A stretch of 5,743 nucleotides of DNA from an uncultured Candidatus Saccharibacteria bacterium (lineage in GTDB: Bacteria > Patescibacteriota > Saccharimonadia > Saccharimonadales > Saccharimonadaceae), in NCBI GenBank assembly GCA_947306315.1, contig CAMZGF010000043.1:1-5743 (forward strand), written 5' to 3'. Positions 1 through 5,483 of the stretch are shown piece after piece. Within the stretch, counting starts at the first letter, position 1. Each line of letters begins with the position of its first letter. Position numbers and translations under genes: made by a program. The notes beneath the pieces are model-generated. The model had not been told where the DNA came from, made no database searches, and saw only the letters and a list, made by a program, of their open reading frames with translations.

Positions 1-96
1 GGCGGGCGTTTTTTTTTGAGCGGCTCTTTCAGCTTGCGCGTGGCGGGCGTTTTTTTTTGAGCGGCTCTTTCAGCTTGCGCGTGGCGGGCGTTTTTT
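1..96. repeat. 41-bp GC-rich tandem repeat with T-tracts
   Basis: Two identical 41-bp units (1-41 and 42-82) are followed by the first 14 bases of a third (83-96). Each unit starts GGCGGGCG, then a run of nine T (six in the third), then GAGCGGCTC and a GC-rich tail ending in GCGCGT. The array may continue left of the window. T-runs recur every 41 bp, close to four helical turns, so they could add up to a static bend. The truncated third unit can fold as GGCGG/CCGCC (83-87 with 97-101). The composition contrasts sharply with the AT-rich genes. The role is unknown; the position about 100 bp from the iterons suggests an origin-associated element. Confidence 0.9.
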
Positions 97-106
97 CCGC
101 CGCGTG

Positions 107-132
107 CTATAGACTCTTATAGAGTCTTATAG
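107..132. repeat. Bulged inverted repeat, CTATAGACTC/GAGTCTTATAG
   Basis: The arms CTATA-GACTC (107-116) and GAGTC-T-TATAG (122-132) pair over 10 bp with one bulged T, around the loop TTATA. On the plus strand it is followed by GATTTTTATT, so it could be a weak terminator for rightward transcription arriving from beyond the window's left edge. It could equally be a structural or protein-binding element of the neighbouring origin. A C6 run follows at about 144-149. I see no way to choose between these roles from sequence alone. Confidence 0.6.
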
Positions 133-186
133 GATTTTTATTACCCCCCTACCTTAGTCGCGTCCCCACTAGACAAAATTGCCACT

Positions 187-368
187 TTTTGAAGAAGCGA
201 GCGTGTCGCGTACTCGGTGGTATCGTGTCGTGTACTCGGTGGTATCGTGTCGCGTACTCGGTGGTTCAGTTTTTTTTGCATAATAAGAGATTATTTTATT
301 ATAAAAAAGTATAGGTTGATAAAAGTGTTTATTGCGATTTTTTGAAAAGTAGCTCGCTTCTCGTCAAA
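187..368. other. Candidate plasmid origin of replication (oriV)
   Basis: Three parts lie together: three 22-bp direct repeats (202-265), an AT-rich stretch (about 267-345) suited to strand opening, and a flanking inverted pair. AGAAGCGAGC at 193-202 recurs in inverse orientation at 352-361. Each copy is preceded, reading inward on its own strand, by TTTGA, directly on the left and after a 2-base insertion (CG) on the right. The AT-rich part holds a 7-bp inverted repeat, ATAATAA/TTATTAT (280-286 and 296-302). Iterons beside an AT-rich region are the usual layout of theta-replicating plasmids, and the window encodes a probable initiator and a primase-helicase. No clear DnaA box was seen. The assignment is inference from arrangement. 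Confidence 0.6.
202..265. repeat. Three 22-bp iteron-like direct repeats
   Basis: Units start at 202, 224 and 246. Each is CGTGTCGCG followed by TACTCGGTGG and TAT. The middle unit has one change (CGTG for CGCG), and the last loses the final TAT (it continues TTC). There are no spacers, and the 22-bp period (about two helical turns) puts every copy on the same face of the helix, which is typical of initiator-binding iterons. The likely ligand is the winged-helix-like protein encoded at 3843-4823, by inference. Confidence 0.8.
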
Positions 369-413
369 TGAGTATTTGCAATCTAATTGAACGGCATTGA
401 TTATATATGATTG

Positions 414-821
414 TTAATTCAGCTTAGGAGTTTCACCTTCAAAGACTCGTTTCAAAAATTTTGCAATTTCCTGCACGTCGCGATATGCTTGACTAAAAAC
501 TTTCCCCTGAGCGTTAGCACGTTTGAATACATTGCTTCCTGCTTCTTCCAATAGTGATAACAATGCAAGTTGAATTCCTTGTGCCGAGTCGCGTCCGCCA
601 GTTGGTATACCACACAATTCTGTCTGAATAAATTTTGTTGGTAGAGCGTAGTACAAACTTGGATTGTGCGGTCGTTCTCTCTGTTCAAATACTTGAATTG
701 CAGCGGTCAAATGTTTACGCTGGGTTTTACCTGCTTCTCGAATTTTGTGACGCTCGATTTCTTCTAGCATTGATGTATTATTTCTCGTTTTGACGACTAA
801 ATTTTTTACTTTCTGCGCCAT
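414..821 (-). CDS. Hypothetical basic 135-residue protein beside the origin
   Basis: I do not recognise this protein. It has 135 residues, is rich in Lys and Arg, and has no signal peptide or membrane segment. The N-terminal 50 residues are charged and probably helical (EEIERHKIREAGKTQRKH around 20-37). A central segment (about 52-80) carries Pro/Gly and the motif GIPTGGRDSAQG at 71-82, followed by helices to the end (LALLSLLEEA at 85-94, DVQEIAKFLKRVF at 115-127). The ATG at 821 follows a purine-rich GAGGAAG about 10 nt upstream. The gene has its own promoter (904-932) and is separated from the upstream XRE gene by a terminator, so it is its own transcription unit. Its position between regulator and origin suggests a role in plasmid maintenance, copy control or mobilization, but nothing in the sequence proves one. 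Confidence 0.7.
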   Translation of the reverse strand: MAQKVKNLVVKTRNNTSMLEEIERHKIREAGKTQRKHLTAAIQVFEQRERPHNPSLYYALPTKFIQTELCGIPTGGRDSAQGIQLALLSLLEEAGSNVFKRANAQGKVFSQAYRDVQEIAKFLKRVFEGETPKLN

Positions 822-866
822 TTTTCCACTTCCTCTTATATGTTCCTATTTACAATATCAATAAAG

Positions 867-898
867 TGTTGATTTGTTTTGTTACAAAATGTTGATTT
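867..898. promoter_or_regulatory. Candidate operator in the leader of the 135-residue gene
   Basis: Two direct copies of TGTTGATTT (867-875 and 890-898) flank the palindrome TTTTG-TTA-CAAAA (877-889). The group lies just downstream of the predicted start of transcription of the minus-strand gene at 414-821. An adjacent ATCAA/TTGAT pair (857-861 and 869-873) overlaps the first copy. This dense symmetry in a short leader is typical of a repressor site. The neighbouring XRE protein is the obvious candidate ligand, but that is inference. Confidence 0.4.
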
Positions 899-903
899 AT
901 TGA

Positions 904-932
904 AGTCTATCACATATCCATTAACATTGCAA
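904..932 (-). promoter_or_regulatory. Extended -10 promoter for the 135-residue gene
   Basis: Read on the minus strand, the -35 is TTGCAA (927-932), then a 17-bp spacer, then -10 TAGACT (904-909) preceded by TG one base upstream (extended -10). Transcription would start near 897, leaving a leader of roughly 75 nt before the ATG at 821. Confidence 0.55.
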
Positions 933-944
933 GATGTAAAATAG

Positions 945-968
945 AAATAAAAAACGCCATTGCTGGCG
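945..968 (-). terminator. Intrinsic terminator after the XRE gene
   Basis: On the minus strand, starting 7 nt after the stop codon of the XRE gene, CGCCA-GCAA-TGGCG (955-968) forms a 5-bp GC-rich stem with a tetraloop. T6 follows (949-954), then ATTT. This is a compact Rho-independent terminator that separates the XRE gene from the downstream 135-residue gene. Confidence 0.75.
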
Positions 969-975
969 GTATGTG

Positions 976-1677
976 TTAATTTTGTTTTTTTTCTATTCCA
1001 AATAAATAATCTGCTGATACTTCGAGAATTTCAGTTAAGCGGTATATTGTGAATAGCGGTAAATCCCTTAAGCCACGCTCGTAATTCGAATATGCCGCTG
1101 AAGTTAATCCTAATTTGACTGCGACATCTGCTTGATTGATTTTTTTTCTTCGGCGAGCTTCTCTTAATCTTTCAGCAAATTCTGCTTTATATTGTTGTTG
1201 TAAATTTTTTTCTTGTGACTCTATATGCTTTTCTACGTGTGCCGAGTAAGCTGTCAGAACGTCTTTGAACCATTCATAATGCCATAAAAGAAAACTTGCT
1301 CGATCTTTTCTGTATTCCCAAAACTCGTGCTCCGTTAAATTATCAATAGTCAAGATTTTTTTTGAAACAGTTAAAAGGTATCGTCTAAGGCGTGTGATGT
1401 GAACATCAATGCGGTCGAGAATAAATTGTAATTTTTTTAATTCAGCATTTGATTCGGCGAGTATATGTTTCACTCTTGAAAAACCTCGATAAGGCGGCAT
1501 TTTTTCTGTTGGTACATTTATCCAGTCTGCAATCGCACAAAAAGCCTTAAATTCATCATTTTCTTCATCATCTGAGCAAGGCTCATAAGCGAACTTCGGA
1601 ATGGAAAATTCACCGATTGTTTCTTCCAACATAACTGACAAATAAGCAAAAGCGAAAGCATCTTTAGTTTTGGGCAT
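976..1677 (-). CDS. XRE-family regulator with long unknown N-terminal region
   Basis: The protein has 233 residues. The C-terminal part (about 167-227) is a clear Cro/C1-type helix-turn-helix: LREARRRKKINQADVAVKLG, then LTSAAYSNYERGLRDLP and the usual closing pattern ending SADYLFGIEKK. The first 165 residues match no family I can name. They are acidic around 34-44 (CSDDEENDEF) and then largely helical, with a Trp/Tyr-rich patch at about 120-145 and a charged helix (HVEKHIESQEKNLQQQYKAE) leading into the HTH. DNA-binding domains of this type usually sit at the N-terminus, so the order is inverted. The ATG at 1677 is preferred over an in-frame GTG at 1686 because AAAAGGAG ends 8 nt before the ATG and overlaps the GTG. 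It probably regulates plasmid genes; the effector or partner function of the N-terminal region is unknown. Confidence 0.85.
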   Translation of the reverse strand: MPKTKDAFAFAYLSVMLEETIGEFSIPKFAYEPCSDDEENDEFKAFCAIADWINVPTEKMPPYRGFSRVKHILAESNAELKKLQFILDRIDVHITRLRRYLLTVSKKILTIDNLTEHEFWEYRKDRASFLLWHYEWFKDVLTAYSAHVEKHIESQEKNLQQQYKAEFAERLREARRRKKINQADVAVKLGLTSAAYSNYERGLRDLPLFTIYRLTEILEVSADYLFGIEKKQN

Positions 1678-1691
1678 TATGTTCACTCCTT

Positions 1692-1766
1692 TTACCTATG
1701 CTGACGTTTAAGGTAATGATTGAAAACATCGTGGGAGAATTTACACAGTCGAGATTTTTCAGACAT
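1692..1766 (-). CDS. Possible 24-residue leader peptide upstream of XRE gene
   Basis: A short reading frame, ATG at 1766 to TAA at 1692, would encode a basic peptide starting MSEKSRLCKF and ending LKRQHR. Its stop codon directly abuts the AAGGAG of the XRE gene, an arrangement that would allow translational coupling. Its own Shine-Dalgarno is AGGAG, but the 13-nt gap to the ATG is longer than usual. The 10-mer AGGAGTGAAC occurs both here (1775-1784) and at the XRE start (1681-1690), so the leader could also be a partial local duplication. It is too short to judge by codon use. It may not be translated. Confidence 0.3.
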   Translation of the reverse strand: MSEKSRLCKFSHDVFNHYLKRQHR

Positions 1767-1782
1767 ATCAAAACGTTCACTC

Positions 1783-1801
1783 CTATTCAAAATGTGAATA
1801 G
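1783..1801. promoter_or_regulatory. Palindromic operator candidate upstream of XRE gene
   Basis: CTATTCA (1783-1789) and TGAATAG (1795-1801) form a perfect 7-bp inverted repeat around AAATG, 19 bp in all. It sits about 105 bp before the XRE start codon, where an autoregulatory site would be expected. I could not find a convincing -35/-10 pair around it, so the exact relation to a promoter is open. Confidence 0.4.
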
Positions 1802-1838
1802 ATAAGAACATTTTTACGATAAAATACTTGAACGTTGG

Positions 1839-1857
1839 TTTAGCCTTTTAAGGCAAA
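1839..1857. repeat. Short inverted repeat after primase-helicase gene
   Basis: TTT-A-GCCTT (1839-1847) and AAGGC-AAA (1850-1857) are symmetric around TT, starting within 10 bases of the primase-helicase stop. It could mark the end of the replication operon. On the minus strand, however, the stem is followed by TAAACC rather than a T-run, so it is at best a weak terminator. Read-through into the XRE gene remains possible. Confidence 0.3.
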
Positions 1858-1863
1858 ATCTTT

Positions 1864-3846
1864 TTATACAGATTTTATATTTTGGGTTTTATTATTTCCG
1901 AAGATGTAATCAGTTTTAATTATTGTAGCAGTTTCTTCAATTGTTTTAAAATAATGAAACATAGCATAATATGAAAACGACAGTTCCGCGCCAATTTTGC
2001 CGTTGCGATTTTTGAGGATTATAATTTCCATATCTCGCTCGGATTTTCCTTTCATTTGGCGAATTGTTTTTTCGGCTTTGCCTGTGCTCGTTCCAGTTTT
2101 AATTTGTTCCATATTGGCGTGTTGTAGACCGAGACAAACATCAGCGGTATATTCAATAGCTCCGGATTCCTTTAGGGCGGCCATGCTAATAATGTCGGAG
2201 TAGCTCATTCTGTTCATCGAAGATAAGATAACAACGGGTATTTTGAAGTCACGAGAAAGCTGTTTGAGTCGGAGGACGTTGTAATCGACAGCTTGTTTGT
2301 CTGTCATGTGCGTGTCGTGAGCTTTGAGAATTTGAAGATAGTCGATAAAGACGACAGGAAAGGAATTCAGTTCATATTCGTAAATTTCAACGATATGACG
2401 AATATCATCAGCGTCAGTGGTTCCTACACTACATTCGGTGCGAAGATAAGGAGCGACTTTTTTGAAGACATCTCTAGCTTGAGCGACGGTCTTACCTTCT
2501 TGAATCATGGAGTGAACTGTTTTGGCTTTGTGACGGTTCTTTTCGTCATGCCAAAAAAGTTGATAGGAAATGCGGCTGATATGACGCTCGTAGATTTCTT
2601 CTTCTCCCATTTCCATGCTGATGTAGAGTACATCTTGTTGTTGCTGAGCAATTTGAAATGCCATTTGAAGAGCAAGAGCGGTTTTGCCGGTGCCAGGAGT
2701 ACCGGGAATGACGTAAAGTCCCTCATACAACCCGCCGTCAAGAGCGTTGTCGAGAGAATCCCAACCAGTAGAAATTGCTTTGCGACCTATTTGAATGTTT
2801 TTCTCCCAAGTATCAATTTTGGCAAAGTCAGTCAGTTGGAAACGAGCTTGTTGTTGTAGCTCATTGACTTTGTTCGGAATGTCGGCGACAAGTTGGAAAA
2901 AGTCATTACGGAATTTTACTAGGCTTTCGTTCTGATCCTTACAACCTTCAACGATAAGATTTACTTCGTAAAATCGAACACGCATACCGCGAAGAGCGTC
3001 AGCAAGTTTGTCTGTTGCTTTTTGTCCGGTTTCATCAGCGTCTAAATTTAAAACCAGAGGCAGATGAGGTCGGATTTTTTTTTCTCTCAGCCAATCAATG
3101 AGTTTGTCGACGTTGCTGGTACTGCCTAGAGCAATAGCATCGTTTCCGGCTTCAATAATGGAAAGTGCGTCGAACTCTCCTTCAACAACGACGACGTGTT
3201 GCTTAGACGTTTTCAAAACACCAATGTTGAAAATATTTCCAGTGCCGGCTTTTATTTTTGGAATTTTATTTTCGTCAGTGGAACGCGCAACATAAGATTC
3301 CCTGCTCGTTGGAATAATGACACGAGGCGAAGGATAAATATTTTTATCGCTTCGTTTTGTCGGGTGAATCCATTCGGATATATATCCGCAGTTATATTTT
3401 TTAGCGGTCTCGTAAGAAATGCCGCGTTTAGTGAAATAATCTGTTTCGCGTAGGTGACTGGCGGCAAGGAGTATGTCTTCAGCTACGACTTCAACATTGG
3501 TTGAATTCTCTAAAGGAGTCTCTTTTGAAATAGCTTGTCCATGTGTATGGGAGACTCTTTTAAATTTTTTCTTGGGAACTTCTAAACCGTAAAGGGCGGA
3601 GACTTGTGCGATAGCCTCAATATTGCTGAGGTGATGTTCCGCCGCGTAAAAATTTATCACATCTCCCGACGTGTCGCATTTGAAACATTTGTAGCGGAAT
3701 GATTGTCCCTTAATGAGTTTAACTCCCGTACCGTCGGAGCTGGAGCCATTGCCGCAAACCGGACAAACGTATCCGCCTTTTTTCGCTTCTTGTGTGAAGT
3801 AGATTTCTGGGTGGGCATGGATATAGTCGATGTTGTCTTTAATCAA
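1864..3846 (-). CDS. Bifunctional plasmid/phage-type DNA primase-helicase
   Basis: The 660-residue cytoplasmic protein makes RNA primers and unwinds DNA at the fork. A CHC2-like zinc finger lies at 28-57 (CPVCG, then CFKC; Cys 28, 31, 54, 57). A TOPRIM primase core follows, with VVVVEGEFDALSI at 218-230 (acidic E222, E224, D226) and LNLDADETG at 266-274 (D269, D271). The third part is a DnaB/RecA-type helicase: Walker A GTPGTGKT (382-389), SMEMGEEE (410-417), Walker B VVFIDYLQIL (498-507), SGAIEYTADV (561-570) and a KNRNGKIG end motif (612-619). The order resembles phage T7 gp4, though the helicase part looks DnaB-like. It starts at a TTG whose TTGA overlaps the stop of the upstream gene, with GGGAGG about 9 nt before it. 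No ATG lies near the zinc finger, so TTG is well supported. All key motifs look intact. Confidence 0.93.
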   Translation of the reverse strand: MIKDNIDYIHAHPEIYFTQEAKKGGYVCPVCGNGSSSDGTGVKLIKGQSFRYKCFKCDTSGDVINFYAAEHHLSNIEAIAQVSALYGLEVPKKKFKRVSHTHGQAISKETPLENSTNVEVVAEDILLAASHLRETDYFTKRGISYETAKKYNCGYISEWIHPTKRSDKNIYPSPRVIIPTSRESYVARSTDENKIPKIKAGTGNIFNIGVLKTSKQHVVVVEGEFDALSIIEAGNDAIALGSTSNVDKLIDWLREKKIRPHLPLVLNLDADETGQKATDKLADALRGMRVRFYEVNLIVEGCKDQNESLVKFRNDFFQLVADIPNKVNELQQQARFQLTDFAKIDTWEKNIQIGRKAISTGWDSLDNALDGGLYEGLYVIPGTPGTGKTALALQMAFQIAQQQQDVLYISMEMGEEEIYERHISRISYQLFWHDEKNRHKAKTVHSMIQEGKTVAQARDVFKKVAPYLRTECSVGTTDADDIRHIVEIYEYELNSFPVVFIDYLQILKAHDTHMTDKQAVDYNVLRLKQLSRDFKIPVVILSSMNRMSYSDIISMAALKESGAIEYTADVCLGLQHANMEQIKTGTSTGKAEKTIRQMKGKSERDMEIIILKNRNGKIGAELSFSYYAMFHYFKTIEETATIIKTDYIFGNNKTQNIKSV

Positions 3847-4823
3847 TTTTGCTTGCCTCCCTTGAGGTTGCTAGAAGCAACAGTGAAGGAAATTTTGTAA
3901 AATGCCGTTCCTTTTTTTTCAAAGCGATAAGATTTTATTAGACCGATTTTAATCCAGTAATCAAACATCTTGCGCACATTGTCGCGAATGTTTTTAACCT
4001 TATGACGGTCAGAGACATCAAGTTTCAAGTCTTCGTGAATAGTCATAAAGAGTATGCCGTTGTTTTTATATTTATTCTTGGAATTTTTTACTAAAGAAAT
4101 TTTCGTCAGTAGATAGTTGCACAACAGTGCGTTTTGCATGGTTTTACGGACTGGAACTTTCATGTATGCCGTCTGCCATGATGTAATTTGCTTGAGTTTC
4201 TCGGCGTACTTGAATATCGGAGATAATCTGTTGATTCTGTAAACTTTGACCACTTTGCTGTTTTTAGCAGACTTCATTTCCAAAATGCTTACGTCCAAAA
4301 TGTCTTCGTTCAGAGCAATCGGACGATATTTTTCTCCATGAAGCTTTATAAACGCGTTGTTACCGAATTTATCCTTTAAGTCCATAGAAATTCGCATGCA
4401 TCTAAGTTCGTCAAGATGTTGTTCAATGACTTCAACAAGCTCAGATTGAAAATGGTCAGGAACATTGCCAAAAATGTGTTGCAAGATATTTCGACTGGTG
4501 AACAAAATATTTTCTGCGCGGTAAAATGAGTAGAGAGAATTCAAAATGAGTTCATGGGTCTCATCGAATTTCCCGTTAAACGTAACTCCGGAATTTACGT
4601 AGTCGAGTTTAGCATAAGTTATAAGCGTTTTTTCGTTGTTGAATGGAGTAGCGAAAATCTCTCCGAATGGAGCTACTGTTAATTTACCGAACAGTTTGGT
4701 CAAATTCTGTTTGTGTTCAGCTGGCAGATTTGTGTTAAAACTGTCGTCGATTATTATCAAATCATCATCGTCGAAACAGAATTCTTCGATATCGTCGTTC
4801 GGTTTAATTTTTTCCTTAGACAT
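3843..4823 (-). CDS. Probable plasmid replication initiator
   Basis: The protein has 326 residues and no family signature I can state with certainty. After an acidic stretch (DDIEEFCFDDDD at about 10-21), two regions look like winged-helix domains. One is at about 86-150 (DETHELILNSLYSFY, TSRNILQHIFG, then a strand pair CMRISMDL). The other is at about 218-315 (a Trp-Gln then KVPVRKTMQNALLCNYLL, HKVKNIRDNVRKMFDYWIKIG, then strands). Paired winged helices are typical of iteron-binding Rep proteins, and iteron-like repeats are present at 202-265. The gene sits second in an operon, ahead of a primase-helicase that overlaps its stop. The ATG at 4823 is chosen over an in-frame TTG at 4841 because GGAGG lies 5 nt before the ATG and inside the longer version. 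A helicase loader or primosome protein is the main alternative. Confidence 0.6.
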   Translation of the reverse strand: MSKEKIKPNDDIEEFCFDDDDLIIIDDSFNTNLPAEHKQNLTKLFGKLTVAPFGEIFATPFNNEKTLITYAKLDYVNSGVTFNGKFDETHELILNSLYSFYRAENILFTSRNILQHIFGNVPDHFQSELVEVIEQHLDELRCMRISMDLKDKFGNNAFIKLHGEKYRPIALNEDILDVSILEMKSAKNSKVVKVYRINRLSPIFKYAEKLKQITSWQTAYMKVPVRKTMQNALLCNYLLTKISLVKNSKNKYKNNGILFMTIHEDLKLDVSDRHKVKNIRDNVRKMFDYWIKIGLIKSYRFEKKGTAFYKISFTVASSNLKGGKQN

Positions 4824-4837
4824 GGTAACCTCCGATT

Positions 4838-5170
4838 TCAATCGCTATTCAAAAGTCTAGAAACAAAAGACTGTGACATATTCAGCCGAGAGGCTATTTC
4901 TTTTTGTTTAAAACCGTTTTTGTACAGACGTTTAACTTCTTCCTTGTAATCAGATTTACGTTTGAAGTTATCTGCCGATTCAAATTGAATTTCATCATAA
5001 TCGCGTTGTTCTATTACGAACGATAAATATTTTCCGTCCTTTTTACCCGATATGGTGGCAATTCCTTTAATCTCGTCTATTGTAGTTTTTGTGTCGAGTA
5101 ATTGATTTGCTAATTCCATTGAAAAATATTTCAGTGGTTCTACTTGTTCTTCGATGTGTCCATTATTCAT
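4838..5170 (-). CDS. Small HTH protein heading the replication operon
   Basis: The 110-residue protein has a C-terminal helix-turn-helix at about 75-108: a helix YKEEVKRLY, then GFKQKEIASRLNMSQSFVSR, a pattern like resolvase, transposase or sigma region 4 DNA-binding modules. The N-terminal 70 residues have predicted strand/helix mix (IDEIKGIATISG, KYLSFVIEQRDYDEIQF) and no known domain that I can identify. The ATG at 5170 has AAAGGTG 5 nt upstream. It is the first gene after the strong promoter at 5204-5232 and its stop is 14 nt before the initiator's ATG. It is probably an autorepressor and copy-number regulator acting on the palindrome over that promoter; a replication accessory role is also possible. 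Confidence 0.75.
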   Translation of the reverse strand: MNNGHIEEQVEPLKYFSMELANQLLDTKTTIDEIKGIATISGKKDGKYLSFVIEQRDYDEIQFESADNFKRKSDYKEEVKRLYKNGFKQKEIASRLNMSQSFVSRLLNSD

Positions 5171-5203
5171 AAAATCACCTTTGTAATATTACTGATATAA
5201 TCA

Positions 5204-5232
5204 ATGCTACACTATATTTGACGAGTTGTCAA
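5204..5232 (-). promoter_or_regulatory. Near-consensus promoter of the replication operon
   Basis: Read on the minus strand: perfect -35 TTGACA (5227-5232), 17-bp spacer, -10 TAGCAT (5204-5209). Transcription would start near 5197, about 27 nt before the ATG at 5170. No other comparable promoter was seen between the three genes of the operon. Confidence 0.75.
5218..5232. promoter_or_regulatory. Palindrome covering the -35 box, likely operator
   Basis: TTGAC-GAGTT-GTCAA is a perfect 5-bp inverted repeat with a 5-base centre, and one arm is the -35 hexamer of the replication operon promoter. A protein bound here would block RNA polymerase. The first gene of the operon encodes a small HTH protein, which makes autorepression the simplest reading. 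Confidence 0.55.
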
Positions 5233-5279
5233 CCACATATAAATTGGAATTTTGTATATCGTACAATTCACGAGAGGTC

Positions 5280-5441
5280 ATGTTTCGTTATTTTGAAGCA
5301 TCATGCGGAAATCAAAATATAAAATACATAGATACAAGCAAAAGTACTAATGGAAAAATATGGAAAAATTGTAACAACGTTAAAATTGAAAGTGAAACAT
5401 TTTTAGATTTTAGTATTTTGTTATCTAGTTCATTTCTGTGA
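5280..5441 (+). CDS. Doubtful 53-residue ORF in the divergent region
   Basis: An ATG at 5280 opens a frame of 53 codons starting MFRYFEASCG and ending SSSFL. The only Shine-Dalgarno-like sequence (GAGAGG) is 2-3 nt before the ATG, too close. No promoter of good quality precedes it, and the translated product is Asn/Ser/Lys-rich as expected of random AT-rich DNA. It is listed because it is the only frame filling this gap. It may be non-coding. Confidence 0.15.
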   Translation: MFRYFEASCGNQNIKYIDTSKSTNGKIWKNCNNVKIESETFLDFSILLSSSFL

Positions 5442-5483
5442 AAAGTGACCATTTTAACCGCAGGTTCAAGGAACGCAGTGACT

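Noticed and set aside
202..265. Short repeat array considered as CRISPR
   Set aside because: Units are directly adjacent with no spacers, and no cas gene is present. The 22-bp period fits iterons.
276..305. Plus-strand promoter-like TTGCAT with TTATAA/TATAAA in the AT-rich origin stretch
   Set aside because: AT-rich DNA gives such matches by chance, and nothing on the plus strand downstream is coding. A primer or antisense RNA cannot be excluded, but there is no positive evidence.
314..322. DnaA-box-like TTATCAACC on the minus strand
   Set aside because: It has two mismatches to TTATCCACA and is isolated, which is not enough for a DnaA site.
360..369. Shared 10-mer ATTTGACGAG near the origin (minus strand) and at the operon promoter
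   Set aside because: A single 10-base match is expected several times by chance in a window of this size, and the origin copy lacks the second palindrome arm.
1684..1686. GTG as the start of the XRE gene
   Set aside because: It overlaps the Shine-Dalgarno GGAG. The ATG at 1677 has an 8-nt spacing to that site.
1997..3900. Plus-strand open frames opposite the primase-helicase gene, the longest at 2293-2859
   Set aside because: They lie entirely or mostly antisense to a gene with intact motifs over its whole length, have no Shine-Dalgarno or promoter, and encode unremarkable sequence.
4839..4841. TTG as the start of the initiator gene
   Set aside because: The extra six codons contain the GGAGG that correctly serves the ATG at 4823.
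5226..5279. TTG-initiated extension of the small plus-strand frame
   Set aside because: The TTG lies inside the palindrome over the opposing promoter and has no ribosome binding site.
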